DNA from: Actinomycetes bacterium
GTDB lineage: Bacteria > Actinomycetota > Acidimicrobiia > Acidimicrobiales > RAAP-2
Reading direction: 5' to 3'
Length of the DNA: 14,320 nt
Assembly: GCA_021784205.1 (NCBI GenBank)
Contig: JAJXTB010000069.1
Coordinates: 1 to 14,320 of the forward strand
The position numbers and the translations under genes were made by a program. The notes beneath the pieces are model-generated. The model did not search any database, was not told the origin of the DNA, and worked only from the letters and a program-made list of their open reading frames with translations. This document shows positions 6,658 through 13,355 of this stretch, piece by piece (position 1 is the stretch's first letter; every line of letters starts with the position of its first letter).

Positions 6658-8031
6658 CTACGCGCTCGGCACGATTCGCACACGCCCGTCGTCCACCGCC
6701 GCCACCAACGCTCGGTAGTCGGCCAGGTTCTGGACGCGGTAGGCCTCGGCGAATTCGCCGAGGGCCCTGGTGAACGAGTCTCCGCCACCGAGGTAGCCCG
6801 CGATCATCGCCGCCGTGCCCGAACGGGCGTGGGCGCGCGCGAGGACCCACGCGCACACGCGGCCGTAGGTCGCGAGCTGCTTCGCCCCGAGCCGCTCGAC
6901 GTCGACCGACGCCTTGCGGTCGTAGAGCTGGCGCACGTAGAAACCCCGATCGCCGCGTCCGCGGTACCAGCCGAGGAACGCGTCGGGCGTCGCCTGCATG
7001 AGTCGCTGTCCGCGAACCACGCGGTCGCCCGGGTCACTGGCCGAGTCGTCCGCCGAGGCGAGCACCGATCCGCGGGCCTCTTTGATCTGGAGGAAGAACG
7101 GGTCGTCGTCGTCGCGACCCGTCAGCAGCACGGCGTAGCCTTCGGTGCCGACCGACCCGACCCCCACGACGAGCCGCGCGACGTCAACGACGCGGAACTG
7201 GTCGAGCAAGAAGCGGCGGTCGCTCACCAGCGAGTCGCGGTACCCCTCGAGGACGGCGTCGACGGTCTCGCGGCACTGGTCGGCTAGCGGTCCGAGGTCG
7301 CGCAGCGGCACCATCCTCGGCGGGTTGAGCCGGATCCGAGGGCCGTCGGGGGTCCGTTCGATGAGGTCGTCGAACTTCGACCTCGTCGACTGGGTGCGCA
7401 CCCCACCCATGAGGTCCTCCACGCTGCGTTTCGCGGCGTCGGTGAAGAATCCGCCGAGGTCGCCGAAGACGTTCGCCACGTCGAGCGACGCGTACCAAAC
7501 GTCGAGCTGATTCATCGTCGCGAAGCGTTCCATCGACGACCGATAGGCGTCGACGCATTCGCGCACGAGCCGGGTCCGCCGCGACTCGTCGAGTCCGCCC
7601 AGGTCCGCCGCGATCGAGAGCGACGCGACGAGGCGTTTGAGGTCCCACTCGAAGGGGCCGGGCGCCGTCTCATCGAAGTCATTCACGTCAAAGACCAGTC
7701 GTCGTTCGGGTGACGCGAAGAGACCGAAGTTCTTGAGGTGCGCGTCACCACAGAGCTGCACGACGAGGTCCGTCCTCGGCGACGCCATGAGGTCATGGGC
7801 CATCAGAAGGTCGGCGCCGCGCAGGAACGCGAAGGGACTCACCGCCATGCGCGAGAACCGCAGGGGTGCCAGGTCCGCCAACCGCCGGGCCGACTGCTCG
7901 AGTAATCGTCCCACCGGGTCGTCGTCCGCGGGTCGCGCGGCGAGGGTGGCGTGCGCACGGCGCGGGACTGTGGACCGGCTGGCGCGGCCGCGCTCGCGCT
8001 CGGTCTCAACGCCGGGCCGTGAGACGCTCAC
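6658..8031 (-). CDS. DUF2252 family protein (kinase-like fold)
   Basis: A 457-residue protein of the DUF2252 family, widespread in actinobacteria and without established biochemical function; remote similarity to aminoglycoside-phosphotransferase/kinase folds is often noted. Visible signatures are QLCGDAHLKNFG (92-103), FDVNDFDET (114-122) and GPFEWDLKRL (125-134), which look like catalytic-loop and metal-binding segments of a phosphotransferase. Further conserved parts are PFFLQIKEA in the middle, GFYVRQL and the YGRVCAWVLARAHAR helix near the end. No signal peptide or membrane helix is seen. Its GTG start overlaps the stop of the upstream membrane protein by four bases (GTGA), so the two are co-expressed. 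Confidence 0.92.
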   Translation of the reverse strand: MSVSRPGVETERERGRASRSTVPRRAHATLAARPADDDPVGRLLEQSARRLADLAPLRFSRMAVSPFAFLRGADLLMAHDLMASPRTDLVVQLCGDAHLKNFGLFASPERRLVFDVNDFDETAPGPFEWDLKRLVASLSIAADLGGLDESRRTRLVRECVDAYRSSMERFATMNQLDVWYASLDVANVFGDLGGFFTDAAKRSVEDLMGGVRTQSTRSKFDDLIERTPDGPRIRLNPPRMVPLRDLGPLADQCRETVDAVLEGYRDSLVSDRRFLLDQFRVVDVARLVVGVGSVGTEGYAVLLTGRDDDDPFFLQIKEARGSVLASADDSASDPGDRVVRGQRLMQATPDAFLGWYRGRGDRGFYVRQLYDRKASVDVERLGAKQLATYGRVCAWVLARAHARSGTAAMIAGYLGGGDSFTRALGEFAEAYRVQNLADYRALVAAVDDGRVRIVPSA

Positions 8032-8636
8032 GTCGCGCCGATCACGGTTCGTTCGCCGCGAACCCTCGGACCGATGTTGAAGGCCACCAGGGACCAGATT
8101 ACGAGGTCAGTGAGCAAGATCGCCCCGGGGAACAGCGCGCCGCCCGTGGTGAAGTGGCGCAACGACATGATCGTGATCGCCGTGTTGATCACGCCGGTGA
8201 AGAAGGTCCAGGCCGTCTCTGACGACGGCACGAGCCACGACTTGCGGATCGTCGGCAGGCCCGCGAGCTGGTCGGCCACGACGAAGGAGATCAGCGCCAC
8301 CGTGGGTTCGTGGACGAAGGCCCAAAATGCGATGCCGGCGAGCGAGAGCGCACCGCAGAGCACGTCGAAGGGACCCATCCGCCACACCCCGTGGTGGTGG
8401 CCGAAGGACACCGCGACAATGGACAGTGGGATGAGCCCGAACATTAGGGTCATCAACGCCGCGAGCCCGACGTGCTGCTGGAGTTCGACCACGAAGGCGA
8501 GCACCCCCTCGACGCCCCACAGGCCCCACGTCACCCGGTTGGGCGTCGACACGCCACGCACCGTGTCTCGGATGTATCCGGCGGCTCCGATGACCGATAT
8601 CACCGCGGCCAGGTAGACGAAGCGCGGATCGATCAC
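8028..8636 (-). CDS. Multi-pass membrane protein with PQ-loop/SWEET-like duplication
   Basis: About 202 residues with six or seven hydrophobic helices. Two segments look like copies of one another: YIRDTVRGVSTPNRVTWGLW near the start and LPTIRKSWLVPSSETAWTFF in the second half. Each has a helix, a basic turn, a Pro/Ser/Thr-Asn/Glu motif and a Trp-rich helix. This resembles the duplicated three-helix units of PQ-loop/SWEET transporters, but the match is by eye. GTG 8636 is chosen from the position of the first helix; GTG 8669 would add 11 residues and lies in an inverted repeat with a -10-like GATAGT before it. The longer open frame to 8849 overlaps the divergent thioesterase and is not real. 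Its stop overlaps the DUF2252 start. Confidence 0.75.
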   Translation of the reverse strand: MIDPRFVYLAAVISVIGAAGYIRDTVRGVSTPNRVTWGLWGVEGVLAFVVELQQHVGLAALMTLMFGLIPLSIVAVSFGHHHGVWRMGPFDVLCGALSLAGIAFWAFVHEPTVALISFVVADQLAGLPTIRKSWLVPSSETAWTFFTGVINTAITIMSLRHFTTGGALFPGAILLTDLVIWSLVAFNIGPRVRGERTVIGAT

Positions 8637-8664
8637 GCGACCAGTCTGCCCCACCCTGGCGGGA

Positions 8665-8696
8665 TTCACGCCGGCACTATCCTGAACCGGCGTGAA
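8665..8696. repeat. Perfect inverted repeat over divergent start codons
   Basis: TTCACGCCGG (8665-8674) and CCGGCGTGAA (8687-8696) are exact reverse complements separated by 12 bases. Each arm carries a GTG: 8692 for the thioesterase on plus, and 8669 as a possible start of the membrane protein on minus. The spacer contains TATCCT (8678-8683), a -10-like hexamer on plus, and on the minus strand GATAGT. The arm centres are 22 bases apart, about two helical turns, as in an operator for a dimeric repressor. Confidence 0.6.
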
Positions 8697-9486
8697 CGCC
8701 GCCGAATTCCTCGGACTCGAACGTCGAGACGAGCGGACGTGGTCGCTGCGTGTCAACGAGCGGGTCATGACGCCCGGCCGCTTCCTCTTCGGCGGTTGCG
8801 CCCTCGCGGCGGGGGTGCTCGCCCTCGAAGAAGCGAGTGGACGACCCACCGTCTGGGCGAGTGCGCAATACCTCTCCTACGCCCCCGAAGGGGCCGAGGT
8901 GCTCGTGACAACCGAGCTCGCCGTGGTCGGTGGTCACGTCACCCAGGCCCGCGCCACCGCGACGGTCGGCGACACCGCCGTCGTCACCGTCAACGCTGCG
9001 CTCGGCACCGGTTCCCTGGGTGCTCCCCCGTGGACCGTCCGGCCGTCGGTCGCCCCTCCACTCGACTGCCCGCAGCGCAACCTGCCGGGCTGGTACCAGA
9101 ACTCGATCTTCGACCACGTCGAGACCCGCCTCGCGATGGGTCGGCGGTTCGCCGAGATCGACGGCACGCCCGGTTCGCCGGTGACCGCGCTGTGGGCGCG
9201 GATCCCCGGCCACCTCGAGCCCTCGGCGGCGACGATCGCGATTCTCGGCGACCTCGTCTCGGGCGGTGCGATGGACCCGCTCGGTCGACGAACGCGCAGT
9301 CGCAGCCTCGACAACACGATTCGCATCGCGACGCTTGAACCCACGGAGTGGGTGCTCTGCGAGATCCACATGCACGCCCTCGCCGGCGGTTTCGGCCAGG
9401 GAACGGCGTTCCTCTGGAGCGAGGCGGGAACACTCCTCGCAACCGCGAGCCAGTCGCTCGCGGTCAGGCTGTGGGAGGCTCCGTAG
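8692..9486 (+). CDS. Acyl-CoA thioesterase, TesB-like double hotdog
   Basis: A 264-residue thioesterase-family protein with two hotdog domains. The first has FLFGGCALAAG (31-41), the family's central-helix signature, followed by VWASAQYLSYA (54-64). The second has ALWARIPG (166-173), the central helix TIAILGDLVS (181-190), LDNTIRI with Asp207, and TASQSLAV with Gln254. Asp207 and Gln254 sit where TesB uses Asp204 and Gln278 for water activation. It should hydrolyse acyl-CoA thioesters in the cytoplasm. GTG 8692 has no Shine-Dalgarno, but a -10-like TATCCT eight bases upstream suggests leaderless translation. It stands alone, divergent from the membrane protein and followed by tRNA-Ile. Confidence 0.85.
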   Translation: MNAAEFLGLERRDERTWSLRVNERVMTPGRFLFGGCALAAGVLALEEASGRPTVWASAQYLSYAPEGAEVLVTTELAVVGGHVTQARATATVGDTAVVTVNAALGTGSLGAPPWTVRPSVAPPLDCPQRNLPGWYQNSIFDHVETRLAMGRRFAEIDGTPGSPVTALWARIPGHLEPSAATIAILGDLVSGGAMDPLGRRTRSRSLDNTIRIATLEPTEWVLCEIHMHALAGGFGQGTAFLWSEAGTLLATASQSLAVRLWEAP

Positions 9487-9522
9487 GGCTAGGAAGCCCG
9501 CTGGTGTAGATTGGTTGGCCTT

Positions 9523-9599
9523 GGGGCTATAGCTCAGTCGGTTAGAGCGCGTCACTGATAATGACGAGGTCGTAAGTTCGATTCTTACTAGCCCCACCA
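9523..9599 (+). tRNA. tRNA-Ile (anticodon GAT), CCA encoded
   Basis: A 77-base cloverleaf with acceptor GGGGCTA pairing TAGCCCC, D-arm GCTC/GAGC, anticodon stem CGTCA/TGACG with loop CTGATAA (GAT), variable region AGGTC and T-arm GTAAG/CTTAC. The terminal CCA is encoded, unlike the tRNA-Ala. A possible -10 TAGATT lies at 9507-9512. It stands alone rather than inside a ribosomal operon. Confidence 0.95.
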
Positions 9600-9600
9600 C

Positions 9601-9617
9601 GGGGGATTTGGACAAAG
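9601..9617 (-). repeat. Partial repeat copy C at the tRNA-Ile 3' end
   Basis: Read on the minus strand, CTTTGTCCAAATCCCCC matches 15 of 17 bases of copy B (CTTTACCCAAATCCCCC, 11622-11638) and shares CCAAATCCCCC with copy A. It begins two bases after the tRNA CCA, in inverted orientation to A and B. It also forms one arm of a local hairpin (9601-9624). Confidence 0.5.
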
Positions 9618-9849
9618 ATCCCCCAACCGTTCGGACAAACGCTCGGACGAAAATTCGCCTGGTCGGCAGATAGATAGCACCCGCGAACTGTCTGTGGGCG
9701 GGGCCTCGCGGCCCTCTCGGGCCGCAAGTGCTCCCCTGACCGCGAGTTCCAGCGCTACGCCACACCCAGGGCTGCAGCATGGAGGCACGGCCTCGTCAGG
9801 CGATCGCTGCTCCATCCGAATGCCTAGGTCAGGAGCGGTTCATCCTGAA

Positions 9850-9911
9850 CAGGACAGACACTCGTTGCCCAAATCCCCCACCATCAAGGTGTCCCGCAAA
9901 TGCGGGACATC
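9850..9911 (+). repeat. Dispersed structured repeat, copy A
   Basis: The core CCCAAATCCCCCACCA (9868-9883) is identical to copy B at 11627-11642. It is followed by a hairpin TGTCCCGC-AAAT-GCGGGACA (9890-9909), and upstream similarity reaches back to CAGGA and CAC. It lies on the downstream side of the SGNH hydrolase gene. Confidence 0.6.
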
Positions 9912-10014
9912 CTGGCGCGCGAACAGTCCCCAGGACCGAACTCGATGACACGTTCGGCGCGAAGTCGCGCCCCGAGTTACCGAGAACCCCAACGACCGTG
10001 AGGACCGCGAGGCG

Positions 10015-10956
10015 CTACTTGTGCACGATTGACTCCACCGTCTGAGCGAGAATCGCCTGTCCACCCACGCTCGGGTGGACCCCGCAACCCGTCATGGTGC
10101 TGGGGCTGCCCGTGTACAACTGCGTGAGTAGGCCGGCGTTGCACGTGTTACCCGCGGAGTACTGGGCCGCCTGGCTGAAGGCGGCGTAACCGTTAGCAAT
10201 CTCCACTTTGAATCCAGCGCCGCCCTTGTCCATGGCCTGATTGATCGCTTGGCTACCTGCCGAAGCCAACGCGTTGGAGTAGTCCGTCGAGTAGTAGTTG
10301 ACGAGAACGATCTGACCCTTGAATTGGGCAGTGACCCGCAGTCCGTGCAAGATGGTGGCCACGTTCTTCGTGACCGTCGTGAGGACGGGCGCCAACTCCG
10401 TCGGGGATAGGCACTGGTCCGTCGTGATCTCCTGGCAGATGAAGCCATCATTCGCCCCGATCATCAGCGTGATCAAACTGGTTCGCGGGTGTGCCTTCAA
10501 ATACCGCAGTGCGTAGTCCATCTGGCTGCCCGTGTACGACGCGTGCAGCGGGTAGAGCGTTCGGTACCCCCCTGGCGCGAGCCCTCCCGTCGCACTGACG
10601 TGGTTCTCGCAGCCATTGCTCTGCGCGCTGGCACTGAGGAAGCTCGACGAGGTCTCACCGGGGCACGAGGCGTTCGCCAGGTGCAGACCGAGAGCGGAGG
10701 CAACATCCTCGGGGAAGCCCACGAAGTTGGCGGCCGAACTGTAGACAGGGGCGGGTACCGTCGTCGATTCGCGATAGCCAAAGGAAACCGAGTCACCGAG
10801 TGCCAGGTAGTCGCTACCCGGCGTGACGTACGCGACATCGGGGAAGTGTCGAGCCGGAGGGGCACTCGACGCGCTGACCGAAGCACTGACGAGCCCCATC
10901 GACATCACGATCACCGCGCTCGCGCGACGAGCAACCGACCACTTTCGAAGAATCAT
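10015..10956 (-). CDS. Secreted SGNH/GDSL hydrolase (lipase/esterase)
   Basis: A 313-residue exported hydrolase. Residues 1-30 form a Sec signal peptide (basic start, hydrophobic 12-28, Ala/Ser-rich cleavage region). SGNH blocks: LALGDSVSFGY (nucleophile Ser56), SCPGETSS (Gly100), LMIGAND (Asn169) and CGVHPSVGGQ (His294). The acid of the usual DxxH motif is replaced by Cys291, so the enzyme probably works with a Ser-His dyad or a backbone contact, as reported for some Streptomyces relatives. Six cysteines (98, 116, 174, 182, 272, 291) fit three disulfides. ATG 10956 is chosen over an upstream start because a GGGGGGAG sequence directly precedes it and the signal peptide begins there. The gene looks lower in GC than its neighbours and sits alone between repeat-bearing segments, suggesting acquisition. 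Confidence 0.88.
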   Translation of the reverse strand: MILRKWSVARRASAVIVMSMGLVSASVSASSAPPARHFPDVAYVTPGSDYLALGDSVSFGYRESTTVPAPVYSSAANFVGFPEDVASALGLHLANASCPGETSSSFLSASAQSNGCENHVSATGGLAPGGYRTLYPLHASYTGSQMDYALRYLKAHPRTSLITLMIGANDGFICQEITTDQCLSPTELAPVLTTVTKNVATILHGLRVTAQFKGQIVLVNYYSTDYSNALASAGSQAINQAMDKGGAGFKVEIANGYAAFSQAAQYSAGNTCNAGLLTQLYTGSPSTMTGCGVHPSVGGQAILAQTVESIVHK

Positions 10957-11097
10957 GATCTCCCCCCTTGCTACTAACCGTTTCGTAGGCATCGCGCACA
11001 ACGTCCCCACCTGGGTTTATCACGCCACCGGGCTAGGCGAGCCATGGCGTGAGCCACGAGAGCCACATCCAGGCGATGGAAATCGCGAACCTAAAGC

Positions 11098-11345
11098 GTG
11101 CAACCGCCTGCTTCGCGAGGGAAAGTCTCCTTCCACATTGATGGCCCGGCTGGTCGGGAAACTCCGGAAGTTGGATTCTCGGTCAACCGGTTGAGTTGCT
11201 GGATTGAATCCGACACGCCCTTACGCACCGAGGACCAACTTCTTACCGAAGTGATGTCATTGCTGGGATGCCCCCGTCGCGGATCAGAGATTGTCGGGCC
11301 ATCAACCAAGCCATCGAACGGGTTCGACAACCGAAACTGCTAGGT
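11098..11345 (+). pseudogene. Probable frameshifted 3' remnant of a larger gene
   Basis: The plus frame from 11098 encodes LRTEDQLLTEVMSLLGCPRRGS and then turns into unlikely sequence. Shifting frame at about 11280 continues it as RIRDCRAINQAIERVRQ, a basic helix. Together these look like a C-terminal tail of the kind ELLxEVMxxLGxxRRGxRI-helix seen at the end of larger bacterial proteins, which I cannot name with confidence. An indel between the two frames and the missing upstream body point to a decayed gene. No start codon context or ribosome site supports an intact small gene. Confidence 0.35.
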
Positions 11346-11608
11346 GAGCGACGGAGTTCGCCCTCCACCAGGACATCGACCAACTCCGGGACCAAGTGGG
11401 AACGCCGTAATCCTCCGAGCGGAAGATAGTGAGTAGTTAAGCGGTGACGGCATTGCAGCCTTGGCGCTAGCCAAGAGCGCGCAACAGGGGCACCCTGGGT
11501 GATCGTCTCCTCAAGGGTGCTGGTGAGAAACTCCCGTTCTCCTGGTGTTCAGATCCTCGCTCGCTGGTGATTGCCCCCTTCGCGGCCACACCCTCCATGG
11601 CTCTCGAC

Positions 11609-11668
11609 CAGGAGATTCACCCTTTACCCAAATCCCCCACCACGAGAATTCCCTTAAATCGGGAAGAT
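11609..11668 (+). repeat. Dispersed structured repeat, copy B
   Basis: It shares the 16-base core CCCAAATCCCCCACCA (11627-11642) with copy A, in the same orientation, 1759 bases away. The following hairpin is TTCCC/GGGAA (11649-11653 and 11661-11665). Compared with copy A one stem pair has changed from G-C to T-A, keeping the pairing. The upstream CAGGA and CAC blocks are also shared. Confidence 0.6.
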
Positions 11669-11774
11669 CTGGGCTTTCCGGGGATAGCGGGTCCTCCGGT
11701 TCTAGCGGGGAGAACTATCACCCTTCACCGGACAACATTCGAGACGAGCAGTCTGGAATTGGACTCGCCGGCGT

Positions 11775-12224
11775 TCAGCGACCCTCGGCGGACGACTTGA
11801 CGAGTTTCATCGTCATGTGCGAATCAAGTTTGTCGACGCCGGGTACGTCACCGAGTCGTGAGGAGATGAACGCCTCGTAACTCTCGATGCTGTCGGTCGC
11901 GACGCGCAAGATGTAGTCCGGCAGCCCGAACATCCGGCGCACGTCGATGACCTCGTCGAACCTCGCGACGCCCGCTTCGAAGGCCTCGAAGGTGGCGCGA
12001 TCCTTGTGCGTCAGGTCCACGAAGACGAGCACCTCAAAGCCAAGACCGACTGCCATGGCGCTGATCCGCGCGCTATAACCAAGGATCACGCCATCGCTTT
12101 CTAGACGCTTGACTCGACGAAGGCACGGCGCAGGGGTGAGACCGATGCGCTCGGCCAGTTCGACGTTCGACAGACGTCCATCGCTCTGCAATAACGCAAT
12201 TATCTTCCTGTCAATCTCATCCAT
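11775..12224 (-). CDS. Lrp/AsnC-family transcriptional regulator
   Basis: A 149-residue feast/famine regulator. The start MDEIDRKIIALLQSDGRLSN and the helix-turn-helix ELAERIGLTPAPCLRRVKRLE (22-42) are classic for Lrp/AsnC. The C-terminal RAM domain carries GLPDYILRVAT (100-110), the effector-binding loop. Such proteins form dimers to octamers and respond to amino acids. It diverges from azlC across about 80 bases and very likely controls azlCD in response to a branched-chain amino acid. ATG 12224 has no Shine-Dalgarno, while TATAGT lies five bases upstream, so the message may be leaderless. Confidence 0.93.
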   Translation of the reverse strand: MDEIDRKIIALLQSDGRLSNVELAERIGLTPAPCLRRVKRLESDGVILGYSARISAMAVGLGFEVLVFVDLTHKDRATFEAFEAGVARFDEVIDVRRMFGLPDYILRVATDSIESYEAFISSRLGDVPGVDKLDSHMTMKLVKSSAEGR

Positions 12225-12229
12225 GTAAC

Positions 12230-12299
12230 ACTATATTGCACATTTACTCCTACTAGCGTTTGTATTCGCTATTTGAATGCGCACATTACGTCGTAATAT
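12230..12299. promoter_or_regulatory. Divergent lrp/azlC promoter region with candidate operator
   Basis: On plus, TAATAT (12294-12299) ends seven bases before ATG 12307, with TTTGAA (12272-12277) 16 bases upstream as a weak -35. On minus, TATAGT (12230-12235) lies five bases before the lrp ATG. Between them ATTCGCTATTTGAAT (12264-12278) is a 15-base dyad with ATTC/GAAT ends and an AT-rich centre, the size and form of an Lrp-type site, overlapping the azlC -35. Both transcripts would be leaderless or nearly so. Confidence 0.5.
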
Positions 12300-12306
12300 T
12301 GTGTCA

Positions 12307-13047
12307 ATGGGTGAACTGACGCGCTTTCCGCCTCGCGACCGCGACGAGCGGTCCATCGACTCGGACTTCCCTGAACGAGCCGCGATCACCCGCGCGGCGG
12401 CTGGAATCGGCGTCTACGCGGGCGCCTTTGGCGTTACCTTTGGCGCGATCGCCGTCGCGTCGGGCCTCAGCGTCCTGCAGGCAATCGTCATGAGCGTTGT
12501 CGCCTACACCGGGGCGTCGCAGTTCGCCTTCGTCGGCGTGCTCGCCGCCGGCGGGTCGCCGCTCGCCGGGCTCTCGGCGGCCTTGCTTTTGGGCACGCGC
12601 AACATGTTCTACGGCGTACCGGTAACCCAGGTCGTGCGACCACGGGGACTGCAGCGACTGTGGACCGCCCACTTCGTCATTGACGAGACCACCGCCATGG
12701 CCGTCGCTCAGCGCGACTCGCGCGCGGGTCGATACGCCTTCTGGGCTACCGGCATCAGCCTCTACTCATTGTGGACGGTCGGCACCGTGGCCGGTGCGCT
12801 GATCGGCAGCGGCATCAACACCTCCGCCTTCGGCCTGTCCGCCGCCGCGCCCGCGATCTTCCTCGCGCTGCTCTGGCCACAACTCTCGCGTGACGGCGCA
12901 CCGACCGTGGCGATGACGGCGGGGTTGGTGTCCCTGATCCTCATTCCGATCACCCCGCCGGGGGTACCGATTCTCGCCGCCGCGGTCGTCGCGGCCGTCG
13001 TGGGTGCGTCACCGGCGCGGGCCACCGTCGCAAAAAAGGAATCGTGA
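12307..13047 (+). CDS. azlC: AzlC-family branched-chain amino acid exporter, large subunit
   Basis: A 246-residue inner-membrane protein, the large subunit of the AzlCD exporter of branched-chain amino acids or their analogues. Family motifs are YTGASQFAFVG (67-77), LGTRNMFYG (95-103) and HFVIDETTAMA (122-132). About six hydrophobic helices follow a charged ~28-residue N-terminal tail. ATG 12307 is preferred over ATG 12277 because the latter lies within the apparent promoter; the chosen ATG would be leaderless. The stop overlaps the azlD start by one base (TGATG). Divergent lrp is the probable regulator. Confidence 0.92.
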   Translation: MGELTRFPPRDRDERSIDSDFPERAAITRAAAGIGVYAGAFGVTFGAIAVASGLSVLQAIVMSVVAYTGASQFAFVGVLAAGGSPLAGLSAALLLGTRNMFYGVPVTQVVRPRGLQRLWTAHFVIDETTAMAVAQRDSRAGRYAFWATGISLYSLWTVGTVAGALIGSGINTSAFGLSAAAPAIFLALLWPQLSRDGAPTVAMTAGLVSLILIPITPPGVPILAAAVVAAVVGASPARATVAKKES

Positions 13048-13355
13048 TGTCGCTCTGGATCATGCTCGCGCTCACCTCGCTCGGCAGCTACGGACTGAAA
13101 CTCGCCGGGGTCTCGTTGCCCGGATCTGTGCTCAACCATCCCCGGGTTCAGCGAACGGCGAGCCTGCTCCCGCCAGCGATGCTCACGGCCTTGACCGTGA
13201 CCGATCTCTTTGACGTCAGCGGTCACTACAGCGTGGACTGGCCACTGCTCGCCGGCGTTGGTGCCGGGGCCATCGCCATGCGCCTGAAGGCGTCCCTCGT
13301 GACCGTCTTCGTCGTGGCCATTGTCACGTGCGCGCTACTCCAGCTGATCGCCTGA
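13047..13355 (+). CDS. azlD: AzlD-family branched-chain amino acid exporter, small subunit
   Basis: A 102-residue protein with about four hydrophobic segments, the small partner of AzlC. Family features are SYGLKLAGV near the start, LPPAMLTALTVTDLF in the middle and a closing helix pair typical of AzlD, including MRLKASLVTV. ATG 13047 is preferred to GTG 13044 because AGGA (13037-13040) is six bases upstream of it but only three from the GTG. It is translationally coupled to azlC. No clear terminator follows. Confidence 0.9.
   Translation: MSLWIMLALTSLGSYGLKLAGVSLPGSVLNHPRVQRTASLLPPAMLTALTVTDLFDVSGHYSVDWPLLAGVGAGAIAMRLKASLVTVFVVAIVTCALLQLIA

Larger units (their letters stand above)
9600..10014. 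other. Gene-poor segment after tRNA-Ile
   Basis: No convincing gene is seen in 415 bases. It holds several hairpins: 9601-9624 (7-base stem GGGGGAT/ATCCCCC next to the tRNA), 9708-9725 (GCGGCCC/GGGCCGC, loop TCTC) and 9956-9971 (GGCGCG/CGCGCC, loop AAGT), the last placed where a terminator for the minus-strand SGNH gene could be but without a T-tract. It also carries copy A of the dispersed repeat. Short open frames here lack family features. Confidence 0.6.
10957..11774. other. Gene-poor segment with gene remnants and repeats
   Basis: 818 bases between the SGNH hydrolase and lrp without an intact recognisable gene. Composition is visibly less GC-rich than the flanks. It contains a probable frameshifted remnant (11098-11345), a palindrome CTTGGC-GCTA-GCCAAG (11460-11475), inverted arms GCACCCT/AGGGTGC (11490-11520), copy B of the dispersed repeat and an 18-base imperfect tandem duplication (TCCGGnnnTAGCGGG at 11677 and 11695). 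It must also contain the SGNH promoter, which I could not place securely. Confidence 0.55.

Noticed and set aside
9601..9660. Three short GGACAAA/GGACGAA direct repeats considered as a CRISPR or iteron array
   Set aside because: Units are only about 7 bases, irregularly spaced and few; no Cas or replication gene is nearby.
8677..9780. 367-codon minus-strand open frame
   Set aside because: It runs antisense to the thioesterase and through tRNA-Ile (GLVRIELTTSSLSV is a tRNA shadow), with Arg/Gly-rich composition and no family motif.
11460..11475. Palindrome CTTGGC-GCTA-GCCAAG as a terminator
   Set aside because: No T-tract, and no gene ends just before it on either strand.
11545..11880. Plus-strand frame with SGLSGDSGSSGSSGE repeats
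   Set aside because: The repeats come from the small DNA tandem at 11677-11709, and the frame runs into lrp on the other strand; not a credible gene.
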